Positions 7,398 through 14,809 of a stretch of DNA of 37,411 nt are shown here, piece after piece. Source of the DNA: AWTP1-13 sp041288195 (GTDB lineage Bacteria; Pseudomonadota; Alphaproteobacteria; Rhizobiales; Hyphomicrobiaceae); the NCBI GenBank assembly GCA_041288195.1, contig JBGGME010000149.1, positions 1 through 37,411 of the forward strand. The letters run 5' to 3'. The notes beneath the pieces were generated by a model that was given only the letters and a program-made list of their open reading frames with translations, ran no database searches and had not been told where the DNA came from. How positions within the stretch are numbered: the first letter of the stretch is position 1; every line of letters begins with the position of its first letter. The position numbers and the translations under genes are program-made.

Positions 7398-7523
7398 CTA
7401 TCCCACGCGGAAGGTAACGGGGGCCCTCTCGCTCTTCTGCGCCGTCGAGGGCACGCCGATGATGGCGGCGCCAATGAGTGCCGCAGCCGCAACGATCGCG
7501 AGTAGAGCTGTCTTGAAAGTCAC
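7398..7523 (-). CDS. Micro-protein with N-terminal signal or membrane segment
   Basis: A 41-residue minus-strand ORF. I place the start at a GTG (7523) because CAGGGAGA, a good ribosome site, lies about seven bases upstream. A longer frame reaching ATG at 7643 adds an Arg-rich segment of non-coding character. The product begins with a Lys followed by about 20 hydrophobic residues (ALLAIVAAAALIGAAIIG) and then a short polar tail with VPSTAQKSERAPVTFRVG. The AXA-like step after the helix could be a signal peptidase site, giving a secreted peptide of about 20 residues, or the protein may stay membrane-anchored. No family recognised. It is 116 bases downstream of nothing else on this strand except the dehydrogenase at 7281, which it precedes. 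Confidence 0.55.
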   Translation of the reverse strand: MTFKTALLAIVAAAALIGAAIIGVPSTAQKSERAPVTFRVG

Positions 7524-7793
7524 TGCGAGTCTCCCTGCAAAAGCTCCGTGCAACTCGCGTGCCGGCAGCCCGATCCTTCTACCGGGATACCTCGCCTCTA
7601 TTGAGCCCTCCCTGAATGCCGCGTTTATCGCGCGTTCAGGCACAGCTGGGGTATCAGGGCGTTAGCTGCAAGGGGGGGCGGCCTGTGTGCACCATGCCTT
7701 GCGGCGAAACCGGAGCGAAATGCGCGGCCAGAATGGCCACGACAGGCAGGGGCGGCTTCGCCTAGATTGGCGCCGCTTGCCCGAGAACAAGTC

Positions 7794-9062
7794 ATGGCCT
7801 CACGCAAAGTCAGCACCCAACTGGCGTCCGCGCCGGACGCTTCCGTCACGCTCGACGACGTCGAGGCGGCGCGCGGCCGCCTGTCGGGCGCCCTGGTCGA
7901 TACCGACTGCGACTGGAGCCGCACGCTTTCGGGCATCGCCGGTTGCAAGCTGTGGCTCAAGTTCGAGAACCAGCAGTTCACGGCCTCCTTCAAGGAGCGC
8001 GGGGCGCTCAACCGGCTGCTGCTGCTCTCGCCCAAGGAGAAGAAGCAGGGCGTCATTGCCATGTCGGCCGGCAATCACGCGCAGGGCGTGGCCTACCACG
8101 CAAACCGCCTCGCGATCCCCTCCACCATCGTCATGCCCACCAACACGCCGACGGTGAAGGTCGTCAACACGCGCCGGCACGGCGCCGAGGTGATCCTGAC
8201 GGGGGAGACGGTGGAGGAGGCTGCGGCCTTCGCCAAGGCGCACGGGCGCAAGAAGGGTCTCACCTTCATCCACCCTTACGACGACCCGCTGGTGATCGCG
8301 GGGCAGGGCACGCTGGCGCTCGAGATGCTGGGCACGGCGCCCGAGCTCGACACGCTGGTCGTCCCGATCGGTGGCGGCGGCCTGATCTCGGGAATGGCAA
8401 TTGCGGCCAAGGCGCTCAAGCCCGGCATCCGCCTGGTCGGGGTGCAGGCCCAGCTCTACCCTTCCATGTACAACGCCATCAAGGGCACCGAGCTCCCCAT
8501 GCGCGGCGATACCCTGGCCGAGGGCATCGCCGTGAAGGCGCCGGGCAGCATCACGCGCAAGATCGTGCGCGAGCTGGTTGATGATATCCTGCTGGTATCG
8601 GAGCAGGAGATCGAGCACGCCGTGAGCCTGCTCATCAACATAGAGAAAACGGTGGTGGAGGGGGCGGGCGCGGCCGGTTTGGCGGCTGTGCTGAAGGAGC
8701 CCAATCGCTTCAAGGACCGCGTGGTCGGCCTGGTGCTGTGCGGCGGCAACATCGACACGCGGCTGCTCGCCAGCGTGCTCACGCGCGAGCTTGCCCGCGA
8801 GGGCCGGCTCACTCAGCTCAGCATCGATCTCGTCGATCGTCCCGGCACGCTGGGGCGGGTCGCCAACCTGCTGGGCGAGGCGGGGGCCAACATCGTCGAG
8901 GTGACGCACCAGCGCACGTTCTCCGACCTCCCCGCCAAGGCCGCGGTGCTCGAGGTGGTGATCGAGACGCGCGACCGGCAGCACCTGGAGGAGACGGTGG
9001 AGCGGCTGCGGGCTGCCGGCTTCGAGGTCGACGTGCAGAGCAATCCTGGAGGAACTTACTGA
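7794..9062 (+). CDS. Threonine dehydratase (biodegradative/IlvA type) with C-terminal ACT domain
   Basis: A PLP enzyme that deaminates threonine (or serine) to 2-oxobutyrate (or pyruvate) and ammonia. From the ATG at 7794 the protein is 422 residues. The PLP lysine is Lys67 in TASFKERGALN; the phosphate-gripping loop is GGGG at 193-196 (PIGGGGLISG). AGNHAQGVAYHA, typical of the fold, is at 92-103. A single ACT domain occupies about 340-415 (LSIDLVDRPGTLGRVANLLGE), suggesting amino-acid feedback. Length and single ACT match the TdcB/catabolic-like IlvA group rather than E. coli IlvA, which has two ACT-like domains. An in-frame TTG at 7767 is possible but less likely. Its stop overlaps the next start (TGATG), so it is translationally coupled to an E1 dehydrogenase gene. 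Confidence 0.92.
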   Translation: MASRKVSTQLASAPDASVTLDDVEAARGRLSGALVDTDCDWSRTLSGIAGCKLWLKFENQQFTASFKERGALNRLLLLSPKEKKQGVIAMSAGNHAQGVAYHANRLAIPSTIVMPTNTPTVKVVNTRRHGAEVILTGETVEEAAAFAKAHGRKKGLTFIHPYDDPLVIAGQGTLALEMLGTAPELDTLVVPIGGGGLISGMAIAAKALKPGIRLVGVQAQLYPSMYNAIKGTELPMRGDTLAEGIAVKAPGSITRKIVRELVDDILLVSEQEIEHAVSLLINIEKTVVEGAGAAGLAAVLKEPNRFKDRVVGLVLCGGNIDTRLLASVLTRELAREGRLTQLSIDLVDRPGTLGRVANLLGEAGANIVEVTHQRTFSDLPAKAAVLEVVIETRDRQHLEETVERLRAAGFEVDVQSNPGGTY

Positions 9063-11476
9063 TGGAAGGTGCGCGCATGCTGCCGCGCCAGGCGGCATCC
9101 ACGATCGAGATGCTGCGCCAGCTCGAGCGCAAGGTGCTCTGGCTGTCGAGCTACATGATCCATCACGCCAACCACGAGGTGGACCGCGGCGACGGGCTGA
9201 AGGTGGGCGGGCACCAGGCCTCCTCCGCCTCGCTCGTGACGCTGATGACGGCGCTCTATTTCCACATCCTGCGGCCCGAGGATCGCGTGGCGGTCAAGCC
9301 GCATGCGAGCCCGGTGTTCCACGCCATCCAGTACCTGCTCGGCAACCAGACGCTCGACAAGCTGCAGAACTTCCGCGCCTTCGGCGGCGCCCAGTCCTAT
9401 CCCTCGCGCACCAAGGACACCGCCGACGTCGACTTCTCGACCGGCTCGGTCGGCCTCGGCATCGCCGAGACGGGCTTCATGAGCCTGGTACAGGACTACG
9501 TGCACGCCAAGGGCTGGAGCCCCAACTGGCCCAAGGGGCGCATGGTCGGCATCATGGGCGATGCCGAGATCGACGAGGGCAACGTGCACGAGGCCCTGCT
9601 CGAGTACTGGAAGCACGGCCTCGAGAACTGCTGGTGGATCATCGACTACAACCGCCAGAGCCTCGACTCCGTGGTGTCCGACCGGCTGTTCATGAAGATG
9701 GCCGGCCTGTTCGAGAACCTCGGCTGGAAGGTGGTTCTCCTCAAGTACGGCAAGCTCTTGCAGCGCGCCTTCGCCGAGCCCGGCGGCCAACGGCTCAAGC
9801 AGTGGATCGACGACTGCCCCAACATGCTCTACTCGGCGCTCGTATTTCAGGGCGGCGAGGCCTGGCGGCGCCAGCTCGAGCACGACCTCGCCATCCACCC
9901 CGATACGCTCGACATCGTGCGCCGGCACGACGATACGGCGCTCGCCCGCCTCATGACCAACCTCGGCGGCCACGACCTGCAGGCGATCCTGGAGGCGTTC
10001 GAGGACGTGCCGACCGACCAGCCGGTGTGCTTCATCGCCTACACCATCAAGGGCTTTGGCCTCCCCTTCCAGGGCCACAAGGATAACCATTCCGGCCTCA
10101 TGACCAAGGCCCAGCTCAGCGAGCTGCGTGCGCGGGAAGGCATCAATCAGGGGGAGGAGTGGGACAAGTTCGCGGGCCTCGAGGTGCCGCCGGCCGAGGT
10201 CGAGGCCTACCTCGCCAACGTGCCGTTCGTGCAAAAGGGCCGGCGGCGGCTGAACGCTGCGCGTGTGCCCGTCGATCCGTTCCCGGTGATCGAGGCCAAG
10301 GGCCAGATGTCCACGCAGCAGGGCTTCGGCCGCGTGCTCGACGAGATCGCGAGGCATGGCGGGCCGCTGGCCGAGCGCATCGTGACGACCTCGCCGGATG
10401 TGACGGTCTCGACCAATCTGGGACCCTGGGTCAACCGGCGCGGGTTGTTCTCGATGGTGAGCCAGGAGGACTTGTTCAAGGCGCGCGGGCTGATGTCGCC
10501 CCAGCGCTGGGTGATGGGACCCAAGGGCCAGCATTTCGAGCTCGGCATCGCCGAGATGAACCTGTTCCTGATGCTGGCGTCGCTCGGGCTGTCGCACTCG
10601 CTGTTCGGCGAGCGGCTGCTGCCGGTGGGCACGCTATATGATCCTTTCGTGTGCCGCGGCCTCGATGCGCTGAACTACGCCTGCTACCAGGATGCGCGCT
10701 TCATCGTCGTCGGCACGCCGTCTGGCATCACGCTGGCGCCGGAGGGCGGCGCGCACCAGTCGATCGGCACGCCGCTGATCGGCATGTCGCAGGATGGGCT
10801 CGCCACCTTCGAGCCTGCCTATGTCGACGAGCTCGCCGTCATCATGGAGTGGGCGTTCGACTACCTGCAGCGCGACGGCAAGGAGGACGGCGAGGGGCGC
10901 TGGCACCGCGACGAGAAGGGCGGGTCGGTCTATCTGCGCCTCTCCACGCGGCCCCTCGACCAGCTCTCGCGTCCCATGACGCGCGAGTTCAGGCAGGCCG
11001 TCATCGATGGCGGCTACTGGCTGCGACGGCCCGAGCCCGGCACGGAGCTTGCCATCGTCTACACCGGCGCGGTGGCGCCCGAGGCGATCGAGGCCGCTGG
11101 GCTGATGGCCGAGGACCGGCGTGGCATCGGCGTGCTGGCGGTGACGTCGGCGGACCGGCTTTCCGCCGGCTGGCATGCGGCGCAGCGGGCGCGCGAGCAG
11201 GGCGACCCCTCGGCGCGCGCGCATGTCGAAGACCTGCTGGCGCCGCTGCCGCGGGATGCCGCCATCGTCACGGTGACGGACGCCTATCCCGAGGCGCTGT
11301 CCTGGCTCGGCGGCGTGCGCGGCCATCGCGTGCGGGCGCTGGGCGTGGAGCACTTCGGCCAGTCGGGCTCGCTCTCCGAGCTCTACGGCCACTACGGGCT
11401 CGATGTGAACGCCATCCTGTCGGCGGCCGAGGGCATCAGCGGCCGCCCGGTGCGGTATCGGTTCTTGCAGAAGTGA
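9062..11476 (+). CDS. AceE-like 2-oxoacid dehydrogenase E1 (TPP-dependent, homodimeric type), probable 2-oxobutyrate dehydrogenase E1
   Basis: An 804-residue transketolase-fold protein matching homodimeric pyruvate dehydrogenase E1 (AceE), though shorter than the usual roughly 890 residues. Visible landmarks: HEVDRGDGLKVGGHQASS (38-55), VDFSTGSVGLG (123-133), the TPP/Mg motif GDAEIDEG (166-173) running to IDYNRQSLD, and TIKGFGLPFQGHKDNH in the first half. EGGAHQS and VYLRLSTRP are in the second half. The usual GDG reads GDA here, as an Ala for the third residue. A ribosome site GGAGG (9048-9052) sits inside the dehydratase gene, and the ATG overlaps its stop. Since threonine dehydratase makes 2-oxobutyrate, this E1 most simply decarboxylates 2-oxobutyrate, like MdeB of Pseudomonas putida (family knowledge plus inference). 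No E2 or E3 gene lies in the window. Confidence 0.85.
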   Translation: MEGARMLPRQAASTIEMLRQLERKVLWLSSYMIHHANHEVDRGDGLKVGGHQASSASLVTLMTALYFHILRPEDRVAVKPHASPVFHAIQYLLGNQTLDKLQNFRAFGGAQSYPSRTKDTADVDFSTGSVGLGIAETGFMSLVQDYVHAKGWSPNWPKGRMVGIMGDAEIDEGNVHEALLEYWKHGLENCWWIIDYNRQSLDSVVSDRLFMKMAGLFENLGWKVVLLKYGKLLQRAFAEPGGQRLKQWIDDCPNMLYSALVFQGGEAWRRQLEHDLAIHPDTLDIVRRHDDTALARLMTNLGGHDLQAILEAFEDVPTDQPVCFIAYTIKGFGLPFQGHKDNHSGLMTKAQLSELRAREGINQGEEWDKFAGLEVPPAEVEAYLANVPFVQKGRRRLNAARVPVDPFPVIEAKGQMSTQQGFGRVLDEIARHGGPLAERIVTTSPDVTVSTNLGPWVNRRGLFSMVSQEDLFKARGLMSPQRWVMGPKGQHFELGIAEMNLFLMLASLGLSHSLFGERLLPVGTLYDPFVCRGLDALNYACYQDARFIVVGTPSGITLAPEGGAHQSIGTPLIGMSQDGLATFEPAYVDELAVIMEWAFDYLQRDGKEDGEGRWHRDEKGGSVYLRLSTRPLDQLSRPMTREFRQAVIDGGYWLRRPEPGTELAIVYTGAVAPEAIEAAGLMAEDRRGIGVLAVTSADRLSAGWHAAQRAREQGDPSARAHVEDLLAPLPRDAAIVTVTDAYPEALSWLGGVRGHRVRALGVEHFGQSGSLSELYGHYGLDVNAILSAAEGISGRPVRYRFLQK

Positions 11477-11504
11477 GCTCGGCTGTTTCGCGCTCGAGCA
11501 TCCG

Positions 11505-11604
11505 TCATGCCCGCCAAGCGCAGCGCAGAGCGGGCATCCACTTGCAGCCTGCGGCGGTTTGGGTTTGAAGCGGGATTCCCGCTGGTCGCGCTTGCGGGAA
11601 TGAC
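11505..11604. repeat. Short palindromic repeat cluster of CATGCCCGC/GCGGGAATGAC type
   Basis: Between the convergent E1 and 2OG-oxygenase genes. ATGCCCGC (11507-11514) pairs with GCGGGCAT (11530-11537). GCGGGATTCCCGC (11570-11582) is itself palindromic, and its CCCGC can also pair with GCGGG (11594-11598), which runs into AATGAC. The outer ends GTCATGCCCG and CGGGAATGAC mirror each other with one mismatch. This is the layout of the extragenic palindromes common in Rhizobiales. It probably terminates transcription from both sides. Confidence 0.75.
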
Positions 11605-11609
11605 AGGCG

Positions 11610-12266
11610 TCAGATCGGCCGGTCGGGGAATGCCAGCTGCTCGCGGGCGCGCCACTCGTTGGTGACGTAGTTGATGATCACCGACTTGCGCACGCCCTCG
11701 ATCTTGCGCGCCTCGAAGCCGTGGTAGGTGTTGCCCGAGGGCACGAACACCATGGCGGCGTTGGGTGCGAACGGGGACGCGCCGACGTGCTTCTTGTCCT
11801 GGTCGTAGATGTCGGTGCCGAGCGTCTTGTGCTGGGGGTCCTTCGATATGTAGAGCAGCATCGTGAACATCTTGACGCCGAGGTCGGTATGCGGCTCCAG
11901 CCAGAAGCCGTCCGTGTCCTGGCCGTACTCGACGCGCAGATAGCTGCCGGCGAGCTTGGAGCCGAACACGCCGGCGATCTTGTCGGTCACGCGCTTGTCC
12001 TGGAAGGCTTGGCAAAAGCCCTCGCATACCGGGAATTTCGCGCGGTTCTCGATGTCGAAATACTTGCGCGTGGCGTTGTGAAGCTCGCGCTTGCCCGATA
12101 GGCCGCCGAGATCGGGCGCGGGGAAGGGCAGGTTGAGGATCGGGTCGACCGCGTCGGCGGGCAGGCAGCGCTGCAGGAACCAGTGGCGATAGGGCCTCTC
12201 CTCGCGTTTCGCGGTCTCGAAGCTCTCGAGCAGCGATGCGATGAAAGCATCCTTGGTGATCGCCAT
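11610..12266 (-). CDS. 2-oxoglutarate/Fe(II)-dependent oxygenase
   Basis: A 218-residue protein with the jelly-roll oxygenase signature. The iron ligands are His126 and Asp128 in EPHTDLGVK and His182 in NTYHGFEAR; Arg193 in EGVRKSVIINY is placed to bind the 2-oxoglutarate carboxylate. The spacing between the first and last His, 56 residues, is normal for the family. The start ATG at 12266 is preceded by CGGAGGAGACC, a strong ribosome site. A much longer frame runs upstream but its added sequence is Arg/Pro-rich and non-coding in character. Substrate unknown: the family includes prolyl hydroxylases and small-molecule hydroxylases. It is a single-gene unit convergent with the E1 gene. Confidence 0.82.
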   Translation of the reverse strand: MAITKDAFIASLLESFETAKREERPYRHWFLQRCLPADAVDPILNLPFPAPDLGGLSGKRELHNATRKYFDIENRAKFPVCEGFCQAFQDKRVTDKIAGVFGSKLAGSYLRVEYGQDTDGFWLEPHTDLGVKMFTMLLYISKDPQHKTLGTDIYDQDKKHVGASPFAPNAAMVFVPSGNTYHGFEARKIEGVRKSVIINYVTNEWRAREQLAFPDRPI

Positions 12267-12679
12267 TCCGGTCTCCTCCGGCAGAATCGCTGTGCGCATG
12301 CCCGCCGCGACCGTAGGGGCCTCGACCCACGGGCGCAATGCGGCTGAAGGTGGGAGCAACAGGCGGGGCAAGGCCCTCCGGTCAGGTCCGCCGCTCCCTT
12401 GGGAGCTCTCGGCTAGGAGGCTTAGGGGCCTAAGCTCCAGAGCGACGGTTGCCGGCAAGGGCGCGAGCCCTTCGGGCCTTGCCCCAACCCAAGCGTGCAA
12501 GCTCCCGTCACAATGGGGCAAAACTAGGGCTCGGCGTCGTCGGGAGAGGCAGCGGGGGGGTGGATGACGCCAGGACAGCACCTGGGCACCATGCTTTTGA
12601 TTGCGGCGGCCGCGGCACTTCGTCTAACCTCGCGGCTGCTCGCTCCCTCCGAAGCCAACCCGTCTCTCAGGATCGCTAG
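12267..12679. other. Divergent intergenic region with palindromes
   Basis: About 410 bases between the minus-strand oxygenase and the plus-strand glutathione transferase, so it should carry both promoters; none is obvious. It contains two clear palindromes: GCTCCCTTGGGAGC (12393-12406) and GCTTAGGGGCCTAAGC (12420-12435). There is also a looser stem GGCAAGG...CCTTGCC around 12453-12482. The first palindrome recurs in near-identical form at 19433-19447. No coding potential was seen beyond Arg/Ala-rich open frames. Confidence 0.5.
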
Positions 12680-13312
12680 ATGATTGATCTCTACACGTGG
12701 TCGACGCCCAACGGCCGCAAGGTATCCATCATGCTCGAGGAGTGCGGGCTCGACTACGCGGCCCATGCGATCGACATCAGCAAGGACGAGCAGTTCAAGC
12801 CCGAGTTCCTGAAGATCAGCCCCAACAATCGCATCCCCGCGATCGTCGACCGCGACAACGGCCAGGCGCTGTTTGAATCCGGCGCCATCCTGCTCTACCT
12901 CGCCGACAAGACGGGCAAGTTCATGCCCAAGGACAAAGCCGGCCACTGGAACGCCATGCAGTGGCTGATGTGGCAGATGGGCGGCGTCGGGCCCATGATC
13001 GGCCAGGTGCACCACTTCCTGCGCAACGCCAAGGGCAAGGCGCCTTACGCCGAGGAGCGCTACTCCAAGGAGGCGCACCGGCTCTACGGCGTGCTCGACA
13101 AGCAGCTGGCGCAGGCGGAGTACATGGCAGGCGACTACTCGATCGCCGATATGGCGACGTGGCCGTGGATCTCGCGCTTCGAGTGGCACCAGGTCGACAT
13201 CACCAAGTATCCCAACGTCTTGCGCTGGTACAAGGCGATCGCGGCGCGGCCAGCGGTCGTGAAGGGCTATCACGTTCCGATCAAGCAGCCGGGCATTCCG
13301 ATGCCGGCGTGA
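12680..13312 (+). CDS. Glutathione S-transferase family protein (YfcG/Nu-class-like)
   Basis: A 210-residue cytosolic glutathione transferase. The thioredoxin-like N-terminal half holds the TPNGRKVSIMLEECG segment (about residues 9-23), which is the Nu-class (YfcG, YghU, Ure2-like) active-site strand with Thr/Asn in place of a catalytic Tyr or Cys. NRIPAIVD has the cis-Pro, and LFESGAILLYLADK holds the Glu-Ser pair that binds the glutathione gamma-glutamyl group. The helical C-terminal half has the YSIADMATWPWI N-capping box. Nu-class enzymes often act as disulfide reductases using glutathione. The start ATG has only a weak ribosome site. It is followed after 43 bases by a DapA-family gene on the same strand. 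Confidence 0.92.
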   Translation: MIDLYTWSTPNGRKVSIMLEECGLDYAAHAIDISKDEQFKPEFLKISPNNRIPAIVDRDNGQALFESGAILLYLADKTGKFMPKDKAGHWNAMQWLMWQMGGVGPMIGQVHHFLRNAKGKAPYAEERYSKEAHRLYGVLDKQLAQAEYMAGDYSIADMATWPWISRFEWHQVDITKYPNVLRWYKAIAARPAVVKGYHVPIKQPGIPMPA

Positions 13313-13355
13313 GGCCGGAGCGAAGCGGTTCAATTTTCAGGCGAGGGCTTTGAAG

Positions 13356-14282
13356 ATGGCAAAGAAACCGAACTTCTCGGGCGTGATCGCCCCAGTTCTC
13401 ACCCCCTACGGCGAGGACGGTGCGCCGGATACCGAGCGCTTCGTCGAGCACTGCCTGTGGCTGCTGGAGGAGGGCTGCACCGGTCTCGCCCCGTTCGGCA
13501 CCACCAGCGAAGGCAACTCACTGGGCGTCGACGAGCGCATGGAGCTGCTGGAGGAGCTGGTCGACGAGGACGTGGATGCGGCCAAGCTGATGCCGGGAAC
13601 GGGGAGCTGCTCGATCGCCGACGCGGTCGTGCTGACCAAGCACGCGGTGGACCTGGGCTGCGGCGGCGTGCTGATGCTGCCCCCCTTCTATTACAAAGCG
13701 CCGAGCGAGGAGGGGCTGTTCCGCTTCTTCGCGCAGGTGATCGAGGAGGTCGATGACGACGACCTCAAGGTCTACCTCTACCACATACCCCCGGTGGCCC
13801 AGGTCGGCTTCTCGCTGCCGTTGATCGGGAGGCTGATCAAGGAATTTCCCAAGACCGTCGTTGGCCTCAAGGACTCCTCGGGTGACTGGAGCAACACCGA
13901 GGCGATCCTCAAGACCTATCCGGGCTTCGAGGTGTTCCCGGGCTCGGAGGTGTTCCTGCTCGACGGATTGAAGAACGGGGCGGCGGGGTGCATCTCCGCG
14001 ACCTGCAACGTCAGCGCGGCGGCCATCCGCAACGTCTACGACAACTGGAAGGGACCCGACGCCCAGAAGCTGCAGGACGGCATCACCGCACTGCGCAAGG
14101 CGATCCAGGCGTTCCCGATGATTCCGGCGCTCAAGGCCCTCGTTGCGCATTATCGTGAGGACCCGGAATGGGCGAAGCTGCGGCCGCCGTTCACGGCGCT
14201 TCCCGCCGCCGAGGCCGACAAGCTGATCCGCACGCTGGCCGACGCGCACGGCTTCAAGCTCGAGTTCGACAAGGCGGCCTGA
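13356..14282 (+). CDS. Dihydrodipicolinate synthase/N-acetylneuraminate lyase family aldolase
   Basis: A 308-residue class I aldolase of the DapA family. The Schiff-base lysine is Lys172 in VVGLKDSSGDW; the partner Tyr142 is in YHIPP. The loop GTTSEG (48-53) replaces the GTTGE of true DapA, as is common in catabolic members acting on pyruvate-derived or sugar-acid substrates. So the function is more likely a catabolic lyase than lysine biosynthesis, though the substrate cannot be fixed. The start is ATG at 13356 (MAKKPN); a TTG two codons earlier is in frame. It follows the glutathione transferase gene and is followed by a strong hairpin at 14324-14350. Confidence 0.88.
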   Translation: MAKKPNFSGVIAPVLTPYGEDGAPDTERFVEHCLWLLEEGCTGLAPFGTTSEGNSLGVDERMELLEELVDEDVDAAKLMPGTGSCSIADAVVLTKHAVDLGCGGVLMLPPFYYKAPSEEGLFRFFAQVIEEVDDDDLKVYLYHIPPVAQVGFSLPLIGRLIKEFPKTVVGLKDSSGDWSNTEAILKTYPGFEVFPGSEVFLLDGLKNGAAGCISATCNVSAAAIRNVYDNWKGPDAQKLQDGITALRKAIQAFPMIPALKALVAHYREDPEWAKLRPPFTALPAAEADKLIRTLADAHGFKLEFDKAA

Positions 14283-14323
14283 GGGCGACTCGAGCCGGGC
14301 ACGCGCGCCAGAGAGAGGAAAGA

Positions 14324-14350
14324 CCCCTTCTCCGTGGGAGGGAGAAGGGG
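14324..14350. terminator. Hairpin, probable terminator of the aldolase gene
   Basis: CCCCTTCTCC (14324-14333) pairs perfectly with GGAGAAGGGG (14341-14350) over a 7-base loop, 42 bases after the aldolase stop. It is followed by CCTTCAGTC rather than a clean T-run. On the opposite strand it is followed by TCTTTCCTCTC, so it may also serve the minus-strand gene ending at 14401. Confidence 0.7.
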
Positions 14351-14400
14351 CCTTCAGTCAGGCTTCGAGTGTAATTTCCGTGGCCGTTCAGCCGGGCCCG

Positions 14401-14670
14401 TCAGCGGGCGTCCGCGGCCGAGCCGGTCGTCAGCCAGCTCTCGCCGGCACTCCGCTGCGGATGTGGCGTCAGCAGCGAGGCGCCGAGCAGGACGCAGGCC
14501 ACCGCAAAGCATACCAGCGCGCCGAGCTTGGCCGCTCTGGTCCACGTGTCGCCGCTGAGTTGCTCGCCCTTCAGCAGGTCCATGACAGCCTTTGTGGTAG
14601 CCGTGTATTCACTCAGGTTTGCAATGGGTAATGCATAACGCTCTCTTAGTCTATTATTTGGTTGCGCCAT
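14401..14670 (-). CDS. Small membrane protein, unknown
   Basis: An 89-residue minus-strand ORF. The first 45 residues are hydrophilic (MAQPNNRLRERYALPIANL...MDLLKGEQLSGDTWTR). They are followed by one membrane helix at about 47-68 (AKLGALVCFAVACVLLGASLL) and a polar tail of about 20 residues. A shorter start at the internal Met (MDLLKGEQ) would give 60 residues. No strong ribosome site precedes the first ATG. The gene's upstream DNA is markedly AT-rich (see next entry), while the body has normal composition, which favours a real promoter and hence a real gene. No family recognised. Confidence 0.55.
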   Translation of the reverse strand: MAQPNNRLRERYALPIANLSEYTATTKAVMDLLKGEQLSGDTWTRAAKLGALVCFAVACVLLGASLLTPHPQRSAGESWLTTGSAADAR

Positions 14671-14809
14671 GTTTAATCCGGCGGGCTTGAATAAAATTCG
14701 CCCGTCCCATAATATTCATGGGCGCAATACTTATTTAACATTTGTTGACGGCGCCGATGTCTGCCGCGCAGAGCGACCGGGCCAGATTCCGCCGAGGCGC
14801 TCGGCCGCG
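14671..14809 (-). promoter_or_regulatory. AT-rich upstream region with inverted repeats
   Basis: The two 60-base lines 14641-14700 and 14701-14760 count by hand to about 42% and 45% G+C, against about two-thirds in neighbouring genes. The interval lies upstream of the small membrane gene (minus strand). It contains CCCAT-AATATTC-ATGGG (14706-14722) and AACA-TT-TGTT (14737-14746), both symmetric and operator-like. On the minus strand TATTAT (in GAATATTATGG) resembles a -10 box, but no good -35 is at the right distance. Which regulator would bind is unknown. Confidence 0.45.
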
